DNA of 64,000 nt from Duncaniella freteri (GCF_004766125.1 NZ_SJSA01000001.1:1736001-1800000), one strand, 5' to 3'; positions 17,235 to 26,413 are shown, counted from the first letter of the stretch. Notes: a model not told the origin generated them from the sequence alone. Translations and numbers: made by a program.

Positions 17235-17474
17235 ATGGATAAATCGGCAAAAATATTAGAATACGCCCGGAACATGGGCGAAATGGCAAACCATGCTGAA
17301 AAGATTGGGACCACCGCTGACGGCGATGTTTACGGACTCTGTCTTTTAGATGCAGAGGGAATGCCTATGCCGGTAGGATTGCCACGGCTTGTAATCGCCA
17401 AGGGGGATAAACACACCCTGATAACTGGGGAAGAAGCATTGAACCTGTCAATATCATTTGATCTCGAGGAATAA
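17235..17474 (+). CDS. Small acidic protein, candidate immunity to the MuF-linked toxin domain
   Basis: A 79-residue protein from the ATG at 17235 (MDKSAKILEYARNMGEMANH); net charge is about -7. It is inserted in the leftward late operon in the opposite direction, has its own promoter, and overlaps the 3' end of the MuF-toxin gene tail-to-tail by 21 bp. Placement next to a C-terminal toxin domain, small size and acidity fit an immunity protein. No family recognised, so the role is an inference. Confidence 0.6.
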   Translation: MDKSAKILEYARNMGEMANHAEKIGTTADGDVYGLCLLDAEGMPMPVGLPRLVIAKGDKHTLITGEEALNLSISFDLEE

Positions 17475-19064
17475 GTTCTTTAATTTGGGGTTAACCTTCT
17501 TATCGTCGATTCTGATAACGCCCACCATGCCGGGGCGCATTTCGCCGATGTAAGAGCTTACATCGTTCTGGCCGCTTTGAGGGTCGAAATAACGAACCTT
17601 CCCCCCGATGACTTCGGCACAGAATACATGGGCGTCGCGACGTTTCCACGCGCAGTAAATTTCATACACACCGTCATCGCTGAATTTTTCGGCGAAATAT
17701 TCCTGCAATCGTTTTGCGGTCATAGCCTTGTACCCTTTGCGCTTTTGCCATTTGTAGGTAAAATCATAATCAACGTCCGAGCCGTCGAGATTTACAAAAC
17801 GCTGTAACCACGTAATGCTCTGTGCGTCCATTTCGGCATACGCGCTGCCCTTAATATTGGGCTTTGCCTTGACGTTGAAGCCGAGGCGGCGAAGCCAATG
17901 GGTAACGGTGCAGGTCTGACAGTTCACAAGGTAGCCTCCACCCTTTGCAAATTCCGGGTTTTCCTTGCCTTTGTTTGCCTGGTCGTATGTCATGGCTTTG
18001 CCTTTTGTAATGCCGAAGCTCTGCTCAATCTCCAAACAGTTCTCGGCAATAGCCTTTTTCTGGTCGAAAGTCAGAGAATCCGGCAGCTCCGCGATGATGT
18101 CGGCAATGCGCTGCTCCCGCTTTTGTTCCTCACTCAATTGCTCAATTACCTGTTTGGCTGCTTCCGGTGCTTTGTAATACGGATGTTTGGGCGGAAACAG
18201 TTTCAGATCCTTACCGGGGTTAAAGCGGAAAATCTGCTGTTTGGTGGCTTCGGTGCAGTTCTGACCGCGGAGCATAGAGAGCGCCGGGTCGCTCTGGGGG
18301 TATTTGCCACGTCGAACCTGTACGGCTGTGCAACGGCAGTTCCAGCCGTTCGGCGGCAGATAAAGCGACCAGAACGGGTCGGAGGGTGGCAGCGTTGTGC
18401 CGTGCAGAATTGCGTGATCTTCGCGCACGCGGTCATCCTGAGCCGTGCGGTACTGGAGGTCGTAACGGTCGCCGTCGGCTTCAATCTGTTGCCAGCGTGC
18501 AGCCATTAGAGAAGCACCGACCGCGTGGTTATATTCCGCATATAGGTAGTTATGGTTATATTGGTTGTTGACCTTTTCCACGTCGCGGCGGAACGTGTCA
18601 AACGGTTTAATATCCCCTTTGTCGGTAGTCAGAGACAGACCGACCTCCCGGAGTGTGTGGAACGCCTTAAAGCCGGAGAAAATAAAAGCATTATTTTCGA
18701 GGGCATAGCGCACCACCTCCGGCACCTCATGGGGGACGCTTGAACTTATGGCGATGTTGAGCTGCTTAACCGTTTCGGCTATCAAGCGGCGAGCTTCGGG
18801 GGTGTTGAGTTGCGACGCATCGAAGCCCCCGGCATTGTAGACCATGCCGGCAGCGTCAAAAAATGCCGTGTCGTCAAATTTGGGCTTATCTGTCGCGTCC
18901 GCAAGTTCGAGCAAGTCATTTTGCTTATCAGCCATTACCGGCGGCACCTCAGCAGACAACAATAAATTGCCGTCTGCGTTCGGTTTGCACGGTAAGTCAT
19001 ACAAAGAACCCAAAGCGGCGTTAAACGCGAGATATGAGCGCCGAAGCCCCGCAGCGTCAGCCAA
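17454..19064 (-). CDS. MuF head morphogenesis protein fused to a papain-fold (Tox-PL) domain
   Basis: A 536-residue protein in two parts. Residues ~1-300 are a Mu gpF/SPP1 gp7-like minor head protein, with the motif DDRVREDHAILHGTTLPP around 210 and PPNGWNCRCTAV near 240. Residues ~375-530 look like a papain-fold toxin 1 (Tox-PL, glutamine deamidase-like) domain: LVNCQTCTVTHWLRRLGFNV (Cys382 likely nucleophile), DAHVFCAE (His479) and YFDPQSGQ (Asp494, Gln496). Fusion of toxin domains to MuF proteins is known from temperate phages. A minor head protein can be carried in the virion, so the domain may enter the next host. The start overlaps nothing and follows the portal by 26 nt. Confidence 0.75.
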   Translation of the reverse strand: MADAAGLRRSYLAFNAALGSLYDLPCKPNADGNLLLSAEVPPVMADKQNDLLELADATDKPKFDDTAFFDAAGMVYNAGGFDASQLNTPEARRLIAETVKQLNIAISSSVPHEVPEVVRYALENNAFIFSGFKAFHTLREVGLSLTTDKGDIKPFDTFRRDVEKVNNQYNHNYLYAEYNHAVGASLMAARWQQIEADGDRYDLQYRTAQDDRVREDHAILHGTTLPPSDPFWSLYLPPNGWNCRCTAVQVRRGKYPQSDPALSMLRGQNCTEATKQQIFRFNPGKDLKLFPPKHPYYKAPEAAKQVIEQLSEEQKREQRIADIIAELPDSLTFDQKKAIAENCLEIEQSFGITKGKAMTYDQANKGKENPEFAKGGGYLVNCQTCTVTHWLRRLGFNVKAKPNIKGSAYAEMDAQSITWLQRFVNLDGSDVDYDFTYKWQKRKGYKAMTAKRLQEYFAEKFSDDGVYEIYCAWKRRDAHVFCAEVIGGKVRYFDPQSGQNDVSSYIGEMRPGMVGVIRIDDKKVNPKLKNLFLEIK

Positions 19065-19686
19065 CCTTATTGTCGAGCTTTGCGCGGGGCTCAGTCGAAA
19101 AAACGGTCGGGCTGTGTTTTGGTTTCGCGTGGGGAGTCAATAGTCACGCCGTATTTTTCCGTGAAGTATTCAGGCGGAATGTTGTAATACTCCAGGACCA
19201 GGCGTTCAATTTCGCGCTGTTCCGCCGGTGAGTAGCTGGCGGCATTGTTCCATTGGAAGCGGCAACCTTTGACCGGGAAGCCGTGCAACTCCATAAGGGG
19301 AAGCAGTCGCCCGTTGATAATATGGGCGCACATAATAGCATCACTTTCGGTTGTGCGCTCAAATATTTCGAGGTGCACTTCTGACTGTGAGAGTGAGGAG
19401 CCGGAGTCAATGGTCATTGTCTGATTTAACACCACCTTTGACAGCTCAGAGTTGCAGCGATCCACGCGCTTGTCATAGACGTTGTAAGCGTCACCGCGGC
19501 TGCTTTCCTTAATCTCAATTTCCGTGCCGTCAGATGTTACGATATATTGCGCCGCGCCCATATCGCGGAGGGCTGCTTCGGTTTTGGCTCGTTCCGCGTC
19601 GTCAAGCCCGTTAACGCGAGCTATGCGCATAGGCATACCGAAAATTTCACCGAATACGTCCCAATAAGCGAGCATATTCTTTTTTA

Positions 19687-21105
19687 TTACTGTCCGCTAA
19701 ACTTTTTTAGTAGCGGTTGAAAATTAGGGCTGGCACCTATTGCAGGAGTCAGCCCTAAATGGTTATTTTGATGTCGCCAAACTATCTTAAATAACCATGA
19801 GTAAAAGTAGTAATTTCTTCGGACAGCCGACATATGGTCAGCTGATAAAATCACTTGATCGTGAAAAAATAGTTGAAATCAGCCGAAAACACGGCGGAGA
19901 GAAGTATGTCAAGAGCTTTGACGGCTATACGCATTTGCTTACGATGCTATATGCTGTCATACAGCGCTTCGATTCATTGCGTGAGATAGAGACTTCTATG
20001 ACAGCCGAGGTACGCAAACTCCATCATGTAGGCATTGACACTGTGCCCAGGCGGAGCACCTTGTCGGATGCAAATGCCAGACGTTCAGAGAAGTTCTTTG
20101 AAGATGTATACCGCGACTTGTATGCAGCCAATAAAGACATTCTTTCCTCGGACAGCCGACGCAATGGCACGGAAGAGTGGATAAGACGGCTTAGAATCAT
20201 CGATTCCACTACAATCACGTTGTTCTCCAATGCTATTTTCAAGGGTGTTGGCCGTCATCCGAAGACGGGAAAGAAGAAAGGCGGCATCAAGGTACACTCG
20301 GTCATACATGCCAACGAGGGCGTTCACTGCGACGTACAGTTCACTTCGGCAGCGACCAATGACTCCTTCATGCTTGCACCGAGCCATTACAGCCACAACG
20401 AGATAGTAGCACTTGACCGTGCATATATCAACTATGCCAAATTCGAGGAACTGACGGATCGAGGGGTGGTATATGTAACCAAAATGAAGAAAAACCTCAG
20501 TTATGAAATACTTGTGGACTGTATGCACCAGAATCCGCAGGGACTGATGGAGTACCGTGAACAGGTCGTAGTGTTCCGTAAAGACGGCATCAACCACATT
20601 GCAAGAATAATCACATACGTTGACATTAAGAAAGGCAAGAAGCCAAAACTTATATCGCTTCTCACCAATGACTTCGACATGCCTCTGGAGACAATCGTGG
20701 CCATCTACCGTCGCCGATGGCAGATTGAGTCGCTTTTCAAGCAGATAAAGCAGAACTTCCCTTTGCGATACTTCTATGGCGAAAGTGCCAATGCCATAAA
20801 AATACAGATTTGGGTAACGCTCATAGCTAATCTGTTGCTCTCGGTCTTACAAAGCACCTTGCAAAGGCGTTGGAGCTTTTCTGGACTGGCTACAATCGTC
20901 AGAATTGTACTGATGTATTATCTGAATCTCGAAAAGTTCCTAAATCAGCCCGACGCTGACTTGAAAATCATGCTCGCAGAGGCCTCGGAATCCCCTCCTG
21001 AAGATCCCGAAAACTGCTGAGGGGGCTTGTCAAATACAAAAAGTAAGCCCAACTTCTGCTGTTCAAGAAGTTGGACTCACCCTTTTATGGTTTAGCGGAC
21101 AGTAA
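19687..21105 (+). mobile_element. IS4-family insertion sequence, copy 2
   Basis: A 1419-bp element, same length and ends (TTACTGTCCGCTAAAC) as copy 1 but inverted. The target repeat ATTCTTTTT appears at 19676-19684 and 21108-21116. It interrupts the portal gene. Confidence 0.92.
19797..21020 (+). CDS. IS4-family transposase (copy 2)
   Basis: A 407-residue transposase, identical in protein sequence to that at 4062-5285, with the same DDE blocks ([32 protein letters not shown]). It is complete. Identity of the two copies suggests one arose recently from the other. Confidence 0.92.
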   Translation: MSKSSNFFGQPTYGQLIKSLDREKIVEISRKHGGEKYVKSFDGYTHLLTMLYAVIQRFDSLREIETSMTAEVRKLHHVGIDTVPRRSTLSDANARRSEKFFEDVYRDLYAANKDILSSDSRRNGTEEWIRRLRIIDSTTITLFSNAIFKGVGRHPKTGKKKGGIKVHSVIHANEGVHCDVQFTSAATNDSFMLAPSHYSHNEIVALDRAYINYAKFEELTDRGVVYVTKMKKNLSYEILVDCMHQNPQGLMEYREQVVVFRKDGINHIARIITYVDIKKGKKPKLISLLTNDFDMPLETIVAIYRRRWQIESLFKQIKQNFPLRYFYGESANAIKIQIWVTLIANLLLSVLQSTLQRRWSFSGLATIVRIVLMYYLNLEKFLNQPDADLKIMLAEASESPPEDPENC

Positions 21106-21778
21106 AAATTCTTTTTGCTAATACATGGGGGAGCACACTTAAGAAGCAGACCGAGGTCACGCGGTTTGCCGACCTCCACACACCAGTTGGCAATATCACC
21201 CTCGCGGTAAGTTGTGCCCTGTCGCCAGTCGTCGCCCGGATTGCGGACTAATACCCCATATTCAGGCACGACGTGTTTACGCGGCACGAGTTCCACGCCG
21301 TCAAAACGCATCGGTCCGTTGTCTCTGATAATGTCGCCCAACTGTATGAGAGTGGGTCCCCAGTAGATTGAATCAAGACACAGCTCGAGGAAGTCAAGGA
21401 ACCAGCCGGCTTGCAGCAGTTCCGTGGCTGCTGTGTTCTCTTTGCCGGAAGCGTCAACAAGGCGGAAATCCTTTTGCAATACCTTACCTTTGCGCTGGGC
21501 TATACAGCCGGAAAGATGAGCATCGAGGACACAATCGGCGTAAATGTCATAAAGCCGGCAACGGTTCGGGCTTTCGTAGTCAATAGCAACCTGATGAGCG
21601 GCGCGCCAGTCTGCAACGTCCTTTTTTGTCAGACTGTCGGTCTGCTGCTGGAGCTGTGCTGTGAGCTTCACGCCCTGTTTTGAACTGACGCGGCGTGCGA
21701 GTTCTACCAGCTGAGAGCGTGTGGGGCGGCTGAAATAGTCGCGGATATTGGTTATTATATTTGCCATTGCAGTTTATG

Positions 21779-22393
21779 TTAATGTTTTACTTTTTCATTT
21801 TCGTAGTCTGAGCGGTTGAATGGCTGCGCCTGCTGTGCTGTCTGTTCCGTCGGAGATAATACCCCCGGAGCGGTACTTGCCCCGACTGTTGCGGTTGTAA
21901 TATGGGTGTGGGTGTTATAGGAAGTAATAAGAGCGTTAACGGTCTGTATAAGCTCATTTAATTTGTCGGTCAGGGCTTGCACCTTAACCAATCCTCCGAG
22001 GTCGCCACCATTGAAAGTTACGGCGCTTTTACTCAGATTTGCGGAGATGTCGCCCACGTTGATACGCACACCGTCGGCGCTGATGACAGCCGAGGTATCA
22101 CCGATTACAATTTCGGCGGACTCTATTTTCTCAGTAAGCAGCACCACCCCGGCGGCTCCTTCGGAAACGAAGCCGACAACGACGTAAGAGCCAATTTCGG
22201 GGAACAGGCACACCCCACATTCACCCTCCTGGTTGGCTTGAAGATTGACCCCGAGCAATGGCGCACCCTCATTGATAGGCGAACAGTCAACCGTGCGCGA
22301 TGATTTATCCACAGCGTCAACGGTGCACACAAGAGCGACGGTTTCACCGTCAGGCTGTGCCAGCTGTCTGATAACGTTTCGTAAATTCTGCAT
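21779..22393 (-). CDS. Baseplate spike protein (Mu gp45 / P2 gpV-like)
   Basis: A 204-residue spike: N-terminal OB-like region (ALVCTVDAVDKSSRTVDCSP), a beta-helix stretch with repeated short strands (IVIGDTSAVISADGVRINVG), and a C-terminal NTHTHITTA block. The HxH motif in this position binds the iron ion at the tip of such spikes. It pierces the outer membrane during infection. It lies 9 nt after the hub gene. Confidence 0.82.
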   Translation of the reverse strand: MQNLRNVIRQLAQPDGETVALVCTVDAVDKSSRTVDCSPINEGAPLLGVNLQANQEGECGVCLFPEIGSYVVVGFVSEGAAGVVLLTEKIESAEIVIGDTSAVISADGVRINVGDISANLSKSAVTFNGGDLGGLVKVQALTDKLNELIQTVNALITSYNTHTHITTATVGASTAPGVLSPTEQTAQQAQPFNRSDYENEKVKH

Positions 22394-22402
22394 AACTCAA
22401 AA

Positions 22403-23356
22403 CTATTGCACGCGAAGCCCGAGCGTTATTTCCTGACGGAAGCCGGAATCGCCATATTTTATTACATCCTTTTTTACCTGATATACACCCATTTTAGAGC
22501 CGTCAATGATTATGCCGATAGCGTCGAGCGGGTCAACCAGAGAAGCCCCGAACGTAGTAAACGAACCGGTCAGGCCGTCACGTTTAAGCCGTTTAACTTC
22601 CTGTTCCGCCCACGCTTTTAACTCACGTTCGGTTTTGTTGTAGGTGTGTAATGTTCGGTGTTCACCGTCAGCGTCGCCGACTTCAACCTTAATTTTTTTA
22701 TTGTTTGGCATAAGGCTGACAGCCTTAACGCGCAGGCGCATATTTTCCGCCTTTTGCTGCTGGAGGCTGTTGTCTGAAATGATGTTAAGCCCGGAGCGGA
22801 ACACTTGCGAGGGAGTACTGTCGCGGTCAAAGAGCACGCCACAGTAAAGAACCGGCTCGCCGTTCTCATATCGGAAAAATGAGCGGATGCCCTGTTCTGA
22901 TAATCTTCCGAGCAAAGCGGCCACAGTGTCAGCGGTGACACGATAAGCACCGAGCGACTGTTCGCCCATAACATTGAGCCGGTAAGTTATGCCCTGATCC
23001 TTAAGAAGCGTTTCAATAGTAACAGAGCGGTAGGCTTTTTTCTGTGCCGGCATTTGTTTGAGTTTGAACATATCATCCTCGCAGGTAATGACAACCGGAG
23101 TTTTGAAGCCTACGTCACGGACATAACCCACAAAAGCAAGCTGTAAATTACCGTTATATCCCAGATAAATACACACGGAGTCGCCACGATGCACAGGAAT
23201 TTCAGCCGAGCCGTTCCATTTCATTTTTTTAGGGAGTGTTATTTTGGCTTCGGCTGTGAGCTTCTCAGTGTCGCGTACAATCTCCACCGCCGAGACAAAG
23301 CCGATGTCCCAGCAGCGCTCGCCGGTTATCTCAATTTTAGCACACAGCTTAAACAT
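22403..23356 (-). CDS. Baseplate hub protein (late control D / gp27-like)
   Basis: A 317-residue protein with blocks of the gpD/Mu gp44 hub family: VHRGDSVCIYLGYNGNLQLA near residue 55, AYRVTADTVAALLGRLSEQG near 145, and the C-terminal GKM/YQVKKDVIKYGDSGFRQEI segment (here SKMGVYQVKKDVIK). It forms the trimeric hub that carries the spike. In Mu this gene is downstream of the tape measure; here it is in the opposite operon. Confidence 0.75.
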   Translation of the reverse strand: MFKLCAKIEITGERCWDIGFVSAVEIVRDTEKLTAEAKITLPKKMKWNGSAEIPVHRGDSVCIYLGYNGNLQLAFVGYVRDVGFKTPVVITCEDDMFKLKQMPAQKKAYRSVTIETLLKDQGITYRLNVMGEQSLGAYRVTADTVAALLGRLSEQGIRSFFRYENGEPVLYCGVLFDRDSTPSQVFRSGLNIISDNSLQQQKAENMRLRVKAVSLMPNNKKIKVEVGDADGEHRTLHTYNKTERELKAWAEQEVKRLKRDGLTGSFTTFGASLVDPLDAIGIIIDGSKMGVYQVKKDVIKYGDSGFRQEITLGLRVQ

Positions 23357-23359
23357 GGG

Positions 23360-23385
23360 TTAAACGGTATTTAACGGGTGTTTAA
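23360..23385. repeat. Helically phased TTAA array between hub and gp36-like genes
   Basis: TTAA starts at 23360, 23371 and 23382, exactly 11 bp apart, in the short gap between genes. Confidence 0.55.
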
Positions 23386-23798
23386 TAGTCGTATCTGTTT
23401 GGTTTCATAGAGCCGTAGCGCACCGGGTTGCGTGCGTCGTCTCCGTCCTCACTCTCATAGAGAGGTAAGTCGGGGGAGGCTTTGCCGGCTTGAATATCGC
23501 GAAGCCATTTGATAGCGTCGTTATAGAGACATTCCCGGCGTTCGTGTCCCATATTCTGAGGGAGACGGTGAACCATTAGCCAAAGGGAAATATTTACGGC
23601 GCACTGTACGAGCATAGCGTTGCGGTCTGAACCCTCAGAAGCAAATACCCGGGCCATATCGTAGCGATAACGCAGATAAGAACCGATTTGCTCCATTGCG
23701 GCAGCTTCGGCGGTCAGGCGTGTTTCTTCGTTCTGTGTTATCTGCTTGAGCTCGTATTCGTCGCACACGCCCCGGTAGTCGTCAAGAGTCAGGAACAT
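23382..23798 (-). CDS. Mu gp36-like head-tail connector (DUF1320)
   Basis: A 138-residue protein beginning MFLTLDDYRGVCDEYELKQI with AAMEQIGSYLRYRYDMARVF and VNISLWLMVHRLPQNMGHER, the DUF1320 pattern (gp36-like connector). It joins portal and tail. The start overlaps the preceding gene by 10 nt. Confidence 0.78.
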   Translation of the reverse strand: MFLTLDDYRGVCDEYELKQITQNEETRLTAEAAAMEQIGSYLRYRYDMARVFASEGSDRNAMLVQCAVNISLWLMVHRLPQNMGHERRECLYNDAIKWLRDIQAGKASPDLPLYESEDGDDARNPVRYGSMKPNRYDY

Positions 23799-24046
23799 AG
23801 GCCGGAAGTTTTGGGCATAGCTTCATAAATTGCAATTTCGCGGGCTTTTTCGGTAGTCAGGCCAGGGAGGCGCTTTTGCCGGATCATTTTTTTAACGCCC
23901 TGCATAGATACGCAGACCGGGCGCCCATGAAGCACAAGCACCAGGAACTTTTTACGGTGGAGGTCAGCGGAGCGCTGAGCTTCACGGATCGCGCGTTTTT
24001 TGCGCCAGTCGAACAGGAGGGCGCGGAAGTATTCAAATATTACCAT
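23789..24046 (-). CDS. Small phage protein between terminase and gp36
   Basis: An 85-residue basic protein (IFEYFRALLFDWRKKRAIRE... KKFLVLVLHGRPVCVSMQG...). It overlaps TerL by 7 nt and gp36-like by 10 nt. Function unknown. Confidence 0.6.
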   Translation of the reverse strand: MVIFEYFRALLFDWRKKRAIREAQRSADLHRKKFLVLVLHGRPVCVSMQGVKKMIRQKRLPGLTTEKAREIAIYEAMPKTSGLCS

Positions 24047-25587
24047 GATACATTTTTTGCGTTAGGTCGCAACCCTATTGAAGTGGATGAAACAATTTTC
24101 TTTTGTCGGGTATCTCTCTGTAAAATCCATATAGCGCCCTCGTCGGCGTCCGGTGCGTCGTCGTGTCCGCGCATACCCTTTTCAAATGCGAGGGTCTGGT
24201 CGATGCCGGCGAGCATATCGGGGTCGTCTCGCTGGCTCTCGTCGTAATAGACGAACCCACGCTCCCACAGTGGCGAAACAGCTTCAACGCGCTGGAACTT
24301 GTCAGGCTTTTTGCGCTTGTCGCCGGTCATTGGGAGCTGGTAGCCGCGAAGTTCACCCTCTCGCATAAATTCATCGAGGATGGTGTCCTGCATAAAATTC
24401 GCCTCCATGTACCAGCGCACGGCGATACCCTGAGCGCGCGCCCATTCGTAAAGGTCGTAACACCAGCGTACCATTTCGGCAACGGAGCACTGACGGACAA
24501 AAGCACGGAGGTGCCAGAGCTGAGTCCCGGCTTTCCCCCAGAGTTTCGCCGCCTTAAAGTCATTTTTGTTTGAGCCTTTGAAACTGGGGTCGATATAAAG
24601 CACAATTTCCGAGAACTTAGACCAGGCAGGGCGCTTACCCCAGCGGATCCACTCGTTGCGGAACACTGCACCCTCAATTATCGGGTTATTCATGTATTCT
24701 TTTTGAAATGCACGATAACCGGCGACGTCGGCAATTGCCTGCACTTCCTCCGGGGTCCATTTGGCAGCCCAGGAAATATCGCCGTTTTTGTCGTAGATGT
24801 TTACACGGGTAACGTGTACGCTCTTAATATCGCACCACTTCGCCAGCACTGAATTTTTGGCAATCATATTACCGACCATAAAGAAGCGGCCGCGCCCACC
24901 GTCGAGAGTACCGAACAGAGCCGAGCGCACCCAGTCGAACAGCTTAGAGACACGCGCCGGACTTTCCACCAGTTCGTCGTCGTCGAGGTCGTCAATAACG
25001 ATGTAATCCGGACGGTGTGAGCGGTAGCGCAGACCACGCGGAGACTGACCGCGACCACGGGCAAAAAATGCGACTTCCGTCTGCGTTACAAATTCTCCCT
25101 CCTCCCAGGATCCGGCGTTGTACTGTTCCCCGAAATCGGCAATATAACGCTGGTTGTACTGTAACTCCGCCTGAATGTCACCCAACAGAGTTTTAGCGTT
25201 ATCCTCAGACTTGCCGACGATGACCATAACGTTAATTTCGCGGCGTTCCTGACACATTAGCCACATAGGGACAAATACGTCCATATTGGTAGACTTAGCC
25301 GCACCACGATGCCAGACAAAACCGGCTTTGAGGTTTCGGTTGGCTTTTATCTTATTGGCCGCGTCAATGTGGAATTTAGCGCAAGGGGTAGCTTTCCCGG
25401 TTTCGGGGTTAATAGTCCAGTGTGGGAAATAGTAATCAACGAAAGCGGTATAATCAGAGCGCAGCCGGGCAATGCGCGCGAGACGCTGTGCCGGCGATTC
25501 TATGATGTTAATGGAAGTGGCAGCCTGCACCGTTTCGCAGTGCTGTTTCCATTCCTCAATCGCTTTTTTTAATTCCGCTTTTGTCAT
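24040..25587 (-). CDS. Terminase large subunit (Mu gp28-like)
   Basis: A 515-residue packaging motor and nuclease. The ATPase part has a Walker A-like VWHRGAAKSTN near residue 93 and Walker B YIVIDDLDDDE near 190; the nuclease part has VLYIDPSFKGSNKND near 320 and a late acidic motif GHDDAPDADEGAIW near 480. It works with the small subunit encoded 3 nt upstream and the portal. Confidence 0.9.
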   Translation of the reverse strand: MTKAELKKAIEEWKQHCETVQAATSINIIESPAQRLARIARLRSDYTAFVDYYFPHWTINPETGKATPCAKFHIDAANKIKANRNLKAGFVWHRGAAKSTNMDVFVPMWLMCQERREINVMVIVGKSEDNAKTLLGDIQAELQYNQRYIADFGEQYNAGSWEEGEFVTQTEVAFFARGRGQSPRGLRYRSHRPDYIVIDDLDDDELVESPARVSKLFDWVRSALFGTLDGGRGRFFMVGNMIAKNSVLAKWCDIKSVHVTRVNIYDKNGDISWAAKWTPEEVQAIADVAGYRAFQKEYMNNPIIEGAVFRNEWIRWGKRPAWSKFSEIVLYIDPSFKGSNKNDFKAAKLWGKAGTQLWHLRAFVRQCSVAEMVRWCYDLYEWARAQGIAVRWYMEANFMQDTILDEFMREGELRGYQLPMTGDKRKKPDKFQRVEAVSPLWERGFVYYDESQRDDPDMLAGIDQTLAFEKGMRGHDDAPDADEGAIWILQRDTRQKKIVSSTSIGLRPNAKNVSW

Positions 25588-25590
25588 ACT

Positions 25591-26067
25591 TTAGAAAGAC
25601 TCTTTTAATTTTTCAGAGATGAAAAGGTCGTGATAATGGTTAATGGTTTTGAGCAGTTCCGGGGTGACATTCGGGTCGAAGCTCATACGATATTGCAGCC
25701 ATTTGCTGAAAGCCATAAATACCTCTATAATGTCAACCACGGAAGTTTTTTTGTCGAGGCGTTCAACAGTGGCGGCAAACTTCACAAGTTTGTCAGCGCT
25801 GGCGGCTGTTTTCTCCGGGCTGGGGTCATTTGCCAAATCCTCCAGTAACACATTTATGGAGTTAAAAATTTTATTAACCAGTTCCTGTCTCGTAATGTTG
25901 GCGGCGGCTCGTGCCTGTTCCCAGCCACCCTCCGCAACCCATTTTGTGACAGTCTGAGCAGATACGCCGACTTTTTCAGCAATAGACTTCTGGGGCTCCC
26001 CCTGCATATATAGGAGGCGCGCGTGTTCGCGTTGCTGTTCGCGTTCCTTTTTGGTTTTAGTTGCCAT
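25591..26067 (-). CDS. Terminase small subunit, HTH type
   Basis: A 158-residue protein: basic N-terminus (KTKKEREQQREHARLLY), HTH QKSIAEKVGVSAQTVTKWV, and a helical C-terminus. First gene of the leftward late operon, directly before TerL. It should recognise viral DNA for packaging. The leader 26068-26173 carries a palindrome (26096-26113) and a hairpin (26142-26168). Confidence 0.78.
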   Translation of the reverse strand: MATKTKKEREQQREHARLLYMQGEPQKSIAEKVGVSAQTVTKWVAEGGWEQARAAANITRQELVNKIFNSINVLLEDLANDPSPEKTAASADKLVKFAATVERLDKKTSVVDIIEVFMAFSKWLQYRMSFDPNVTPELLKTINHYHDLFISEKLKESF

Positions 26068-26095
26068 TCTTTGTAGTAATCAATTTTTAGAGGAG

Positions 26096-26113
26096 CAAAG
26101 CGTGCTTAGCACG
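26096..26113. promoter_or_regulatory. Palindrome in the leader of the left late operon
   Basis: CAAAG followed by CGTGCTTAGCACG, 29 nt from the TerS start. A close copy (CAAAG CGTGGCAAGCACG) is at 26506-26523 before the right late operon, so both divergent leaders carry the same element. Confidence 0.55.
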
Positions 26114-26141
26114 GTTGCATAATCAACAGAGAATTTAAGTT

Positions 26142-26168
26142 AACACCACCACTGAGGAGGTGTTTTTA
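26142..26168 (+). terminator. Hairpin in the divergent late control region
   Basis: AACACCACC pairs with GGAGGTGTT (one mismatch) around a 5-nt loop, followed by TTTTA on the plus strand. It may stop stray rightward transcription or act in the left operon leader. Confidence 0.5.
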
Positions 26169-26173
26169 CACTG

Positions 26174-26205
26174 CAAAGTTGGGGTAAAATAATTTAACGA
26201 ATAAA
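26174..26205 (-). promoter_or_regulatory. Left late promoter (candidate)
   Basis: On the minus strand TTTA, 20 nt, CAACTTTG. The -7 box lacks the first T, as does its twin on the other strand, so an activator may be required. Confidence 0.5.
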
Positions 26206-26210
26206 AAGTG

Positions 26211-26225
26211 TTATCAACTTGATAA
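26211..26225. promoter_or_regulatory. Perfect palindrome between divergent late promoters
   Basis: TTATCAA-C-TTGATAA, a 7-1-7 perfect dyad located between the two late promoters. A good candidate binding site for the late activator. Confidence 0.6.
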
Positions 26226-26230
26226 TGCTT

Positions 26231-26262
26231 TTTGTAACAGCCAAATAATACTATCAACTTTG
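26231..26262 (+). promoter_or_regulatory. Right late promoter (candidate)
   Basis: TTTG (26231-26234), 20 nt, CAACTTTG (26255-26262). Spacing is ideal; the -7 box has C for T at its first base. It would drive the tRNA-like gene and the right late operon. Confidence 0.55.
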
Positions 26263-26315
26263 CACCGCTGAACGACTTAAAAACATTCTTTGCATAGCAA
26301 AGCGGCAAGCCGATT

Positions 26316-26391
26316 AGCGGAGTAGAGCAGCCGGTAGCTCGTTGGGCTCATTCCACAAAGATCGCAGGTTCGAGTCCTGCCTCCGCCACCA
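26316..26391 (+). tRNA. Initiator-like tRNA (CAT anticodon), phage-encoded with CCA
   Basis: A 76-nt cloverleaf: acceptor GCGGAG/CTCCGC with an unpaired first position (A1 against C72, like the C1-A72 mismatch of initiator tRNAs), D stem GAGC/GCTC with loop AGCCGGTA, anticodon stem TTGGG/CACAA (one G-A mismatch), loop CTCATTC (anticodon CAT), T stem GCAGG/CCTGC, and an encoded CCA at 26389-26391. Host tRNAs in this window do not encode CCA. T37 and the stem mismatch suggest altered or reduced function. Confidence 0.8.
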
Positions 26392-26413
26392 AGGTAAAAA
26401 AGATTAGGACAAC

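Larger units (their letters stand above)
19091..21767 (-). pseudogene. Portal protein (Mu gp29-like, DUF935), split by IS4
   Basis: The 5' part (21767 to about 21108) encodes ~220 residues (MANIITNIRDYFSRPTRSQL ... LLLKCAPPCISKKN); the 3' part (19684 to 19091) continues MLAYWDVFGEIFGMPMRIAR ... ERLVLEYYNIPPEYFTEKYG. Joined at one copy of AAAAAGAAT they give one uninterrupted frame of about 417 residues. The match to Mu gp29 portal (DUF935) rests on length, position and the GDIIRDNGPMRFDG and PMRIARVNG blocks. Without a portal no DNA can be packaged. Confidence 0.85.

Noticed and set aside
17577..19231. Plus-strand ORFs opposite the MuF-toxin gene
   Set aside because: Antisense to a gene with conserved motifs; unlike the 79-residue gene at 17235 they lie inside coding sequence and have no promoter.
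3977..21105. Composite transposon formed by the two IS4 copies
   Set aside because: Each copy has its own target repeats, one lies outside and one inside the prophage; they are independent insertions.
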